Part shown: one piece after another, positions 55,273 to 64,000 of the stretch
Numbering within the stretch: position 1 is the first letter of the stretch
Layout: the number at the start of each line of letters is the position of its first letter
Source: Ichthyophis bannanicus
Taxonomy: Eukaryota; Chordata; Amphibia; Gymnophiona; Ichthyophiidae
Direction: 5' to 3'
Assembly (NCBI GenBank): GCA_033557465.1
Contig: CM066031.1
Coordinates: 1,069,790,444 to 1,069,854,443, forward strand
Length of the DNA stretch: 64,000 bases
Program-made: the position numbers and the translations under genes
The notes under the pieces: model-generated
Told to the model about the DNA's origin: nothing
Database searches by the model: none
What the model saw: only the letters and a program-made list of their open reading frames with translations

Positions 55273-55662
55273 GGGGGAGGATATTCAACATGATTAACCA
55301 TGTATTTTTTGCAGTCACCGGGATATAGTACTAACCCGGTTAGGGCCTCTGCATATCCCCAGGTGCCGCCACTGCACGCCTCTGTGATAGCTGGTTAGCA
55401 TCAGGGCATTCCATGGGTGCAGTAGAGGCAACACCCAGCAATAACTGGGAAGTGGAGATATTGAGCCACCGCCCTGTTATTGCTAAGCGGTGAAGGTTAG
55501 GCATCTGAAAGGGTGGCGCTAGCTTCCTGCTAACCCAGATAGCCAATGCTGGTGGCTGGATATGGCCCCAGCATCAACTATCTGGGTGTTAGTTTCAGCA
55601 TTGATGGATAGCTTCTCTAGCTTCTCTAATTGCGCTAGCTGCCGCCACTGAATATCCCCCCA
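55273..55662. mobile_element. MITE with GGATATTCA ends
   Basis: The left 'gggggaggatattca' and right 'tgaatatcccccc' are inverted. The interior is GC-rich and non-coding. The target duplication is not clear. A C14 run (near 55781) lies outside it. Confidence 0.5.
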
Positions 55663-55989
55663 TGCGGTTTAACACAGGAAGGATGTCTATGATTAATGAC
55701 TTTAAAGGCCACGTGCAGTATTTTAATTGAGCCGATTGCAATCAATGCAGCTCCAGGGCCAGTGCCCATCGAGAAAGAGAACCCCCCCCCCCCCGCTTCA
55801 TTGCACTGGCTGGCTACTTCAAGGCCCATGTGCAAGCACTCCCTGCCACCCACCCCCTGCAGCTTGCCCTCTTTCTCTTCCATCCCTTGGTATTGACTAT
55901 CCCAAGCAGAGGAGAACAGTGACTGCACATCAAGCTGTGCCCTCTTGATCCTCCTCTGACACCCAGCACTAAATGCAGAATTTTAATTT

Positions 55990-56415
55990 TTTGTCCTCTT
56001 CAGTGATCTGTGGAAGGGCAAACTGCTTCTAAGGCCTTTATTTCCTGTTGTATCAGGGAGGCCATTGCATCAGCTTATTTGGTGAAGAGTCATGTGGTAC
56101 CGTTAGTTTTGTGACTGTATTCCATGAGGGTCCACAGGCTTCATCCTGGACTGAGTTTGGCCTTGTTCCTCTGTTGGTTATCTGTAAGGCTACAACATGT
56201 TCTTCCCTTCAAGTGGATGTTCAGGCTCGGCAGAACATGGCTTTTGGCATGCATGTGCTGCAAACTGGTGTTGCTGCCTGTCCCACCCGTCATTCATAGT
56301 GCTTTCTTACATCCCATGCATCTGGACTGGACTGGACTGGAGGGACAATAGGGAAGGTGAAATTAGACCTTACCTGCTAATTTTCTTTCCTGGAGTCCCT
56401 CCAGTACAGCACCAT
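55990..56415 (+). mobile_element. DIRS copy 3, 3' end
   Basis: A broken recombinase tail appears in the ORF 56048-56299 (CKATTCSSLQVDVQAR...). It is followed by an internal complementary region (56328-56405, 'ctggagggac'/'gtccctccag'). The ERV LTR starts just after, inside the element. Confidence 0.65.
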
Positions 56416-56523
56416 TGTCTTCATTGACACCAGAGGGTCGTTGGTGCAGATGCTATATATGCTGTAGCAGCAGAGCGCAGACAAACCAATGATACCAGGA
56501 GTCTGTTCAGAAGGTCCAAATCA

Positions 56524-56529
56524 TTTATT
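56524..56529 (-). terminator. LTR polyadenylation signal
   Basis: AATAAA on the minus strand, about 70 nt after the TATA box, at a spacing usual for an R region. Confidence 0.65.
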
Positions 56530-56596
56530 TGTGCACAAGTCTCAAGCAGAATCAAATTCAAAATGGCTGAGCAATGGCTGTTAGTAAAACAACAAC

Positions 56597-56603
56597 TTTT
56601 ATA
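56597..56603 (-). promoter_or_regulatory. LTR TATA box
   Basis: TATAAAA on the minus strand. Confidence 0.65.
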
Positions 56604-56639
56604 GACTTCTTTCCCATTCTAGACATAGGCAAACTTTTC

Positions 56640-56683
56640 ATTGGTCCCGGTAACCCCTCGTACACCTTCTATTGGTTCCGGTA
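56640..56683 (-). promoter_or_regulatory. paired CCAAT repeats in U3
   Basis: Two near-identical 13-mers (TACCGGGACCAAT at 56652-56640, TACCGGAACCAAT at 56683-56671) lie upstream of the TATA box, an enhancer-like layout. Confidence 0.5.
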
Positions 56684-57105
56684 CTGATATGGCTATCCAA
56701 TGATGTCCCTCGACTGGGCTCCGCACCTGCTCACCCCCCTTTCAGTCCCAATTACAATGGTCAGTTCACCAATTTTGATACTTCTCTCCTCCAAGGTCAC
56801 TTAGCTAGCTAGAACATGTGGGAAAGCAGGGCACTGTAACTTTTCTTTCAGCAGTGTTAATTAATTCCATGGAAGCTGTACTCTCTTATCAATACCAATT
56901 AAACTTGTTTTTCTATATTTTCTAAGTTTCGATTCTGCTTAGCTATACTAAATTATACTCAGTTAAGTTTCAGTTCTATGGTAGCAGCATTTTGGGGGAT
57001 GTGTAATTCCTTTGGGCCTCTCCACAGGCTTCATTTACAGGTCAAGCTATTTAGGCCTGTCTGCTTATTTCAGACACCATGGATCATAGGCCTTCGCCTA
57101 CCACA

Positions 57106-57120
57106 TTCCCCCCTTTTATT
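57106..57120 (-). promoter_or_regulatory. polypurine tract
   Basis: AATAAAAGGGGGGAA on the minus strand abuts the LTR start; it primes plus-strand synthesis in retroviruses. Confidence 0.8.
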
Positions 57121-57171
57121 AATCTCACCCTATTACTTAATAAGGTGTGAGAGTTAAATCACTTAATTCGA

Positions 57172-58191
57172 TTATACTGGGGTCGGGTTGCGACCATATA
57201 TAGTAGGCCAAGGATGCCATAAGGCCAAAATCTTAGTTGCGGTCTTCCGCTCCACGGTGTTCTCAATAACACTGTTAATAGATCGCATACAACATGGGAT
57301 TATACATGGTAACATAAAGAACAAGGCTACAAAGATTAATATTATCATAGCAAAAGTAGTGAATCCTCCTAATCCAGAAAAGATAGATGCAAACCAATTT
57401 GGGATGTTAAGACTATGCCAGGTCTGTACTGGCACATAAGTTTGCTTCCGCATGTGTTCAGCAATTTCTTCAACAACCTGACCCTTATCATCTATCTTTA
57501 AGCAACAATTTGTGAGGTTCATCTTACCACAGACTCCTCCTTCAGCAGCTAACAAGTAATCTAGAGCTAAGCGATTTTGATAAATTGCAGTGCGCATTTG
57601 TGTGCTTTGTCTAGCTAAAAGTGTAAGTGCTTGGCTAGTTTCATTAGTGATAAGTTCAACTACCGCTTGCAAGCGTATGATTCTATTCAACATATAAATT
57701 GGGGTACGATATCCCCACATGCCATCTTGCTCCCAAGTGGCAGGTCCATAATAGGCAATAATTCGCTCTGGTGGCCAATCTTCACCATCCCATTTCTCCC
57801 ACTTGCCTATCTGTAAGGCTGCTCTTTTCTGTCTCTTTGAATAAACTGGGTAGCCTAGTTGTTCACCATGTTCTGTGGGCAATAGAAAGAAAGAGGGTCG
57901 AATAGTTCCTAAGACACACGCTCCTTCCCAGTAAATAGGGAGTTGAGCATATGCTCGGGTTCCGCAAATCCAATATAGGCCAGGTGGGGCTTGCCAGTTG
58001 TGATGTCGGTCAAGGTTAGTCCATAGAGGGGCAAGCTCGGGGAACCGTGCTAAGGGATTGGTGGGCTCTGATTCATTAACTCCTGACCACCAAGATGTCC
58101 GTTTCGTGGTATCATTATAGAACTTTTGTCTAAGACAGACAAGCTGCCCTACCTTAGAGGTAAATTGGGGTCCAGTTCGAGCATAACACAA
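57172..58191 (-). pseudogene. env: ERV env, SU C-terminus and transmembrane subunit
   Basis: Of 339 codons, a furin-type RQKR at residues 120-123 separates SU and TM. The residues after it ([11 protein letters not shown]) are not the long apolar fusion peptide usual in the family. A helix with heptad Leu/Ile spacing leads to an [15 protein letters not shown] block that ends C-x7-CC (Cys 221, 229, 230). The membrane span is about residues 276-296, followed by a Cys-rich cytoplasmic start (PCIIPCC). This frame differs from the SU frame upstream, so env is interrupted at 58154-58191. In the family, this protein mediates attachment and membrane fusion. Confidence 0.85.
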
Positions 58192-59296
58192 GCGCCCAAC
58201 TATTGGGTGTGCTAATACCCATTCGCTGGTAGTTTTTGTGTAGCTCTGTCTGATTATAGACTACTGAGTAATTCAATTCTTGGGCCTCCCAAGGCCACTG
58301 ATCACCCATCTTGGTTCCACCACAGAAATAACAGTCTGAAATGCGGAGGCTGGATACCACAGCTCCGGCCAATTCTAGGAATAAATTCTGAGAGGGATGA
58401 GGGATATCAAACTTGTTTACATGCATGGTTTCATAAAAAGTGTTATGTATGTGATACTTTGATGATCGATGGGCTTGGGTATTTAGTCTAATATGCACAA
58501 TGGTTCCAGGATCTGATCCAGTACCTGCAATGCGCAACCCAAATTTATACCCTGATTTCCATACACTGGGATTGGCTATGGATAATTCTAGTGGATTACA
58601 AGCACCTTTTTTGCAATTCCTAGGATCCTTCATAGTTGGCTTAGTTAGGGTAGCTTTCCGATGGTCGTTAAAGGTTATCCCCGTGTCAAGTTTCCATGTA
58701 GAATAAAGCGCACATTCCCATCTTGGGCAATAATAGTCTTTAACTGGTGCTGTGCTATACACGTCTGTGACACCTTTTTTACTTATACATGCCCCCCACC
58801 CAATTGCTCCTTCTGGACACATATACTTTCCATCTTTAGCATAAGTTTTTTCCCAATCGGCACACTTTGAACGACTATCTCTATTGATGGCATCACAGGC
58901 ATCAAAATATAGAACAGCAGGCTGTGTGGGATCAGTGAGTGGGGGTGTGGCATTTAGTAACGCTCCATCTGCATCATTCCATCTTATCTCCAAAGTATAA
59001 TAGGATGGATTCTGATGCGGATTAAAACATACCTTGGTATTACCTTGGGTACAAACATTCAGTTTAGTGGTGTTATAAACACACCGGGTTACTTTACCAG
59101 TACAGATATAGTAAGAATGATAAAGCAAGGTCTGAGTTACTTTCATTCCAGTTCGAGTGGTAGTAATACAAGCAGTACATGGGGGTAAAGCATGTACCAG
59201 TTCAAAGCTCCCCAGGCAAGCAGCCAAAGTAAGATAATAACAAAGATGCATGTTGTTTGTAGTTCTTCTGGATCTCCGCTGGAAAATCTTGACCAC
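58154..59296 (-). pseudogene. env: ERV env, surface subunit
   Basis: It is 380 codons. The likely signal peptide begins at MHLCYYLTLAACLG and ends before LPPC. The SU has many Cys and several NxT/S sites. A CXXC motif (CYFC, about residue 325) is the type that bonds covalently to the TM Cys cluster in gamma-type envelopes. The frame closes with SNWTPIYL and a stop at 58154, and translation is picked up in another frame from about 58191. The upstream M at 59296 may lie before the natural start. Confidence 0.8.
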
Positions 59297-59548
59297 GTCG
59301 TCCTCAACGCGATGCCCGTTTGCTAATGAAGCAATTCAACGGGTGTCAATGTTGATTGAAGATCCTCAAAAGTCAAAGGTTTCGTTATGATGCCCACTTA
59401 TCAAATGTAGTTGGTCTAATACTAGTCTATAAAGGCACAGTTAGTCGATGAAGAAAACAAATGTCTTTGCTGTATTGGAAACAGCAATCCTCTTCGAAAG
59501 ACTTGGCTGCTGTAGGGCACTATAGCACATGAGTATCTCCAATGCGAT
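59297..59548. other. ERV pol-env spacer
   Basis: There is no ORF. Simple retroviruses usually place an env splice acceptor here; I see no decisive site. Pol and env do not overlap, unlike many gammaretroviruses. Confidence 0.5.
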
Positions 59549-62500
59549 CTAGGCTGCTGGCTGCCTCCGTAAGGTGAGACGCAATGGGGCGTCAGGATGT
59601 GGCTCCGCTGTCCACTGGTCCTGGTCTGGAACTGCTGCCGGCTTGACTCTGCTGTGATGAATCCAGGAATCGATCTCTGCCACCTTTACTGCAGTTGGGG
59701 TAGACAGGATGACGGTGTACGGTCCCTTCCAATGAGGTTCCAACGGTGTCTTCTTCCAGTCTTTAATCCACACCGAGGTACCAGGCTTGTAGGGATGTAG
59801 GGGCTCCGTCAAGTTGATAGGCAACTGGTCCTGAATCCACGCATGAAGAGTCTGTAGAACAAGACTAAGAGCTAGAAGTTCTTGTCTGGTTATTTCTGAA
59901 CCAATCTGGGCTAAACTACCCTTGATTCCCTGCACTATTGGTGGGGGTTTTCCATACACTAAATCAAAAGGGGAAAATCCTGTTGATTTCACAGGAGCTG
60001 AGCATATTCTGAGTAAAGCTATTGGGAGCACTTGGGGCCACTTCAGGCGAGTCTCCTGGCAAAGCTTAGACATCTGGGCTTTCAAGGTACGATTCATTCG
60101 CTCAACTTTCCCTGAACTCTGAGGTCTATATGCAGTGTGTAGCTTCCATTGTATCTGTAGGGCATTTGCTAACTGCTGAGTAATCTGAGACACAAATGAG
60201 GGCCCATTGTCTGACCCTATTACTGCTGGAATTCCAAATCTGGGGATAATCTCTCTCAGCAAAACCTTGGTAACTTCTCGGGCCTTTTCAGTCCTGGTGG
60301 GGTAAGCCTCCACCCACCCAGAGAAGGTACAAACTAACACTAACAAGTAGCGGTATCCATTGGCTTTTGGCATTTCAGTAAAGTCAATTTGCAGGTGGTG
60401 CATGGGGGTTACACCTCCTGACTGAACTCGGGGTGGTGGCGTGGGACCCTGTTTGGCATTGTTCTTGGCACAAATTAAACACTGGCGTGCTACTGAGGCT
60501 GATAGGGCTCACAACAAGGCAATGCAAAAATGTGGCTTGAGTGCTTTTTCCATAGCACTTTTTCCATAATGTGTGGCTTGATGGAAAGCTTTGACAAAGG
60601 CTGGTCCCAATAGTTCAGGGATCACTATTCGTCCTGGGGGTTGGCTGCCCTCGGTTGGTGGCAGCTCAATCCACCCATCTTTCAGCACTCCCTCTTCCTT
60701 ATTGCAGTAATAATCCAATTCTTTGGTGGTATATCGTGGTGTCCATGAATTAAGGGGTACTGGAAACAAGGCTGCCTGCATTGGCATAGCTTGCGATGAA
60801 ATTTGGCCTGTCATGGCTGCTTTTCGCGCTGAAGCATCAGCGAATCTGTTTCCTTGGGCAACATCTCCTTTACCCGCTTGGTGTCCTCGGCAGTGCATGA
60901 CAGCTACACGTGTTGGGGCCCATACTGCATCTAGTAACATCAATATTTCTGGGCCATATTTGATCGATTTTCCTCCTGACGTAATGAGCCCTCGTTCTTT
61001 GTAGAGGGCTCCATGTGCATGTAAAGTGGTGAAGGCATATTTTGAGTCTGTATACACGTTCAGCAAAGGTTTGGCACCCAATACTAGTGCTCTGGTAAGT
61101 GCTATCAATTCTGCTTTCTGGGCTGATGTGCCTGATGCCAAGGCTGATGATTCAATGACTTCCTCCCGGGTGACTACTGCATACCCGGCACAACGTCGTC
61201 CATTGATGATGAGACTGCTTCCATCCACAAAATAGGTCTGATCAGGATCCTCTAGGGGCACATCTGTCAGATCAGGTCGACTTGAGAATACAGTATCCAT
61301 GACTTCTATACAGTCATGCTCTGGGGGTTCTTCGCTGACAGGTATCAATGTGGCTGGGTTCAAGGCATGGCTCACTTCCAATTGTATCTGTGGGTTTTCA
61401 CATAGCATACTCTGATATTTCAGCATTCGGGAATTGGTGAGCCAATGATTCGCTTTTTGTTCCATGAGGGCAAGTACTGCGTGTGGCACAGTGACTCGTA
61501 GATTCTGTCCTAAGGTGAGTTTGTCTGCTTCACTCACTAACAATGCTGTAGCGGCAACTGCTCTCAAGCATGGTGGCCATCCTTTGGCCACAGTGTCCAA
61601 TTGTTTCGATAGGTATGCTACAGGTCGCTCCCAATGTCCTAATTTCTGAGTCAACATGCCTAAGGCGTTCCCTTGCACCTCATGCACGAATAGATGGAAA
61701 GGCTTGTAAACATCTGGTAATCCAAGTGCTGGTGACGACATCAATTCTTCCTTCAACTTCTTAAAGGCTGCATCCTGCTCAGGTCCCCACTGTAGTGGTG
61801 ACTTTTCTTCTCCTCTGGTGGCATCATATAGTGGTTTGGCAATTTGAGCAAAGTTGGGAATCCAGATTCGGCAATATCCAGCTGCTCCCAGAAAAGCTCT
61901 AACTTGCTTTCTGGTAGTTGGGGTTGGGATTCTGCACACAGCTTCTTTTCTCTCTCGTCCTAATTGTCGGCTTCCTTTAGTCAAGCGAAAGCCTAAGTAT
62001 TTCACTTCTTTTTGGCATAGCTGTGCTTTTGCTCTGGAAACTTTATATCCAGCTTCATCCAGTAGCTGCAAGAGGTCTTTGGTGGCTTGTATACATTCAC
62101 TTTCTGATACAGCAGCTATCAGCAAATCGTCCACATATTGGAGAAGTACTCTCTTCCCCGGGGCCACTGAATAGCTTGAAAGGTCTTGGTTTAGTGCAGC
62201 ACTGAAAATAGTAGGTGAATTCTTGAATCCTTGGGGTAATCGTGTCCAAGTGAGTTGACCCCGTCTTCCGGAGACAGGGTCCTGCCATTCAAAGGCAAAC
62301 AGCAATTGACTAATTGGGGCTAATCTTATGCAGAAGAACGCATCTTTCAAATCCAAAACAGTAAAATGGGTAGCTTCCGCTGGAATCAATCCTAAGAGTG
62401 TGTAGGGATTTGGCACAACTGGATGTATGGTCTCGACTGCTTCATTCACTCTCCTTAGGTCCTGTACTGGACGGTAGTCACCTGTTCCAGGCTTCTTCAC

Positions 62501-63202
62501 TGGCAGGAGTGGTGTGTTCCATGGTGACTGACAAACTTTGAGTAGGCCATATTCCAGCAGCCTTAGCAAGTGGCGGTGAATGCCTTCAATTGCTGCTCTT
62601 GGGAGGGGGTATTGCTTGACATGCACTGGTTCGGCACTAGGCTTGAGATTCACAATTATTGGAGCTATGTGTTTGGCTAGGCCTGGGGGATTGCCTTCTG
62701 CCCATACTCCAGGTGGGGCATCAATGCTTTTCAAAGTAGGTTCAAAATAGGTATCAATAATTGGCTCAGTACTTGGCTCAGTACTATAATATATCCATTC
62801 TTCTTCCCGAGGAACAGTAAGCACCATTAATCCAGCAGGTTTTGTCTGGGAATTCACTGTCATTTGCATTTCTCCTTTCTCAGTAAAGGATATTTGGGCC
62901 TGCAATTTGGCTAGCATGTCTCGTCCCAGTAATGGCACTGGGCACTCGGGCATATAGAGAAATTGATGCGTTATTTGCTGTCCTCCCAGAGTGCATATAC
63001 GGTTCTGAAGAAAAGGCTTTGTGGCTTTGGCACCAGTTGCTCCCACAACGGTGACTGCTCTTGCGGAAAATGGGGCGATTTGTTTATCTACTACAGAATG
63101 TTCTGCTCCAGTATCAACCATAAAGTCCATAAATTGGTCTCCTATTTGTATGCTGACCATAGGCTCCTGGAGACCTAAAGCAAATTCGGAACCCGGTCTG
63201 TC
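59549..63202 (-). pseudogene. pol: ERV pro-pol: protease, reverse transcriptase, RNase H, integrase
   Basis: One frame runs from the UAG at the gag end to a stop at 59549, broken only by a TGA at 60511-60509. Counted from the Met at 63160: protease MVDTGAEHS (15-23); RT with LPQGFKNSP and YVDD (342-345); RNase H with FVDGSS (Asp 646), KAEL (Glu 684) and YTDSKYA (Asp 705). The integrase zinc site His pair is near residue 860. The TGA sits just after it, before the CLIC pair. The catalytic triad follows: IDFTEMPK, GSDNGPSF and SGKVERMNR, then a GPY/F tail (HWKGPYTV). Catalytic residues are all present; the stop is the only visible lesion. Confidence 0.92.
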
Positions 63203-64000
63203 CTAATCTGCTTCATCTACATCGTAGGTCGCTGCGGCCACCGCCTGTATGGCCTCTCCTCATTCTCGTTGAAATTGTTCTCGATTGGCCCCTCCGCGAT
63301 TCCGGGGTCGGCCTCGGCCTCTTCCTCTCCAATGGGCATTGTTTTCGTCATCCTGGGAGGCGTCTTCGAGTTGCGGGCATGTATCTCTCCAATGTCCTTC
63401 TTCCTTGCAATAAGCGCATTGGTTCACGCTTAGTAGGGGCCGGCCATCTCCTCGGCCCCACCCCCTTCCTCTGCTCCTTCGACTAGGGAAACCTCCCCTT
63501 TTCTGTTCAACTATGGCCGCAGCCAAAAAGTCAGCTTTCTTCTTCATCTTTCGATCACATTCTTTCTGTCTTTCATTATCACGATTCACATACACTTTAT
63601 GAGCGACTTCCAGTAACTGTGTTGCATTCATGCCCGCAAACCCTTCTAGTTTTTGTAACTTGCGTCTAATGTCTGGTTGTGACTGATTTACAAAAGCAGC
63701 ATTCACCATGCATAAACTTCCTGGTGCATCTGGATCATAGGGAGTATACATTCTGTATGCTTCAACTAATCTCTCGTAGAATACTGCTGGGCTTTCATCT
63801 ATTCCCTGATTAACTTCGGTCACTTTAGAAAGATTCATAGCTTTCTGGCCCCCTCTTCTCAGACCTTGCATGAGGCCTTGGCAAAACCGGGATAGGGCTT
63901 TGGATCCTACTTCAGTATTTGGATCCCATTTGGGATCTTCGTTAGGGAATTCTTTCTGAGCTGCTTCGCGATTGTCTATTCCTGCTTCAACTCTGTCTAC
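63203..64000 (-). pseudogene. gag: ERV gag, 3' part (capsid C-terminus and nucleocapsid)
   Basis: It is open from the window edge to a TGA at 63262-63260. The same frame then continues 18 codons to a UAG at 63205-63203 and straight on into protease. The capsid C-terminal half has WDPNTEVGSKAL, AMNLSKVTEVNQG and AVFYERLVEAYRMY. A Lys-rich helix follows, then one knuckle CAYCKEEGHWRDTC (C-x2-C-x4-H-x4-C) and an Arg/Gly-rich tail. I infer the UAG as the natural gag end (read-through type) and the TGA as a later lesion. Matrix and the capsid N-terminus are beyond 64000. Confidence 0.88.

Larger units (their letters stand above)
56416..57105 (-). repeat. ERV 3' LTR
   Basis: On the minus strand it opens TGTGGTAGGCG at 57105, directly after the polypurine tract. 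The other end is probably ...GAAGACA at about 56416, giving TGT...ACA ends and 690 bp; that border is inferred without the second LTR. It contains CCAAT-type repeats, a TATA box and AATAAA (separate entries). Confidence 0.75.
56416..64000 (-). mobile_element. gamma-type endogenous retrovirus, 5' part outside the window
   Basis: On the minus strand the order is gag, pro-pol, env, polypurine tract, LTR. A single CCHC knuckle, in-frame gag-pro layout with a UAG, GPY/F integrase tail and a CXXC/CX7CC env place it in the gamma-type (class I) group. The primer-binding site and 5' LTR lie beyond 64000. Confidence 0.9.

Noticed and set aside
60723..62205. Plus-strand ORFs over the ERV pol region
   Set aside because: They are antisense shadows of the pol frame.

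Overview
This window is a piece of a repeat-rich vertebrate nuclear genome. I found no host gene that I can name; almost all recognisable sequence is mobile DNA. The mix is three DIRS-type tyrosine-recombinase retrotransposons, CR1- and L2-like LINEs, an RTE LINE, a Tx1/L1-like LINE, tRNA-headed SINEs, hAT transposons and MITEs, a Penelope-type element with hammerhead ribozymes, and a gamma-type endogenous retrovirus. DIRS abundance together with CR1, hAT and gamma-type ERV fits an amphibian, possibly a caecilian, or another DIRS-rich tetrapod. That assignment is inference.

1-10.8 kb: a DIRS copy (about 1.24-4.06 kb) sits inside a palindromic MITE whose halves are at 0.87 and 4.1 kb. LINE fragments follow, then several minus-strand tRNA SINEs. 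One SINE carries an internal 31-bp inversion relative to its sister copy. An RTE fragment is inserted in an L2-like LINE. 10.8-16.2 kb: purine-rich low-complexity DNA, an L2-like LINE and several foldback elements, including a palindrome whose two ends are themselves palindromes. 16.65-19.09 kb: a DNA transposon of about 2.4 kb with inverted ends and a nearly intact, uncharacterised DDE-like protein. 19.6-25.2 kb: foldbacks, two hAT MITEs with 8-bp target duplications, a cluster of perfect hairpins, and a Tx1-like LINE remnant. 25.5-29.6 kb: one CR1 copy inserted cleanly inside another copy of the same family.

29.8-42.9 kb: a second DIRS element, marked by its inverted terminal repeats, has been opened repeatedly. 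It holds a SINE, a LINE, a LINE 3' end and a 7.36-kb insertion flanked by a 15-bp target duplication. That insertion is a Penelope-type element with inverted arms, each with a hammerhead ribozyme. The Penelope element was itself split by a 6.4-kb hAT element, which contains a 0.4-kb palindrome, a G-rich minisatellite and a nearly full-length LINE. Four levels of nesting can be read from target duplications and interrupted motifs.

42.9-56.4 kb: mostly unassigned DNA with a GTF2IRD2/Charlie-like hAT transposase ORF (408 aa), an orphan Arg/Ser-rich ORF, a SINE split by a hAT MITE, and the 3' end of a third DIRS. 56.4-64.0 kb (minus strand): a gamma-type ERV inserted into that DIRS. It has one LTR, env, pol and the 3' part of gag. 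Its reading frames are preserved over long distances but carry stop codons and an env frameshift, and its 5' end lies outside the window.
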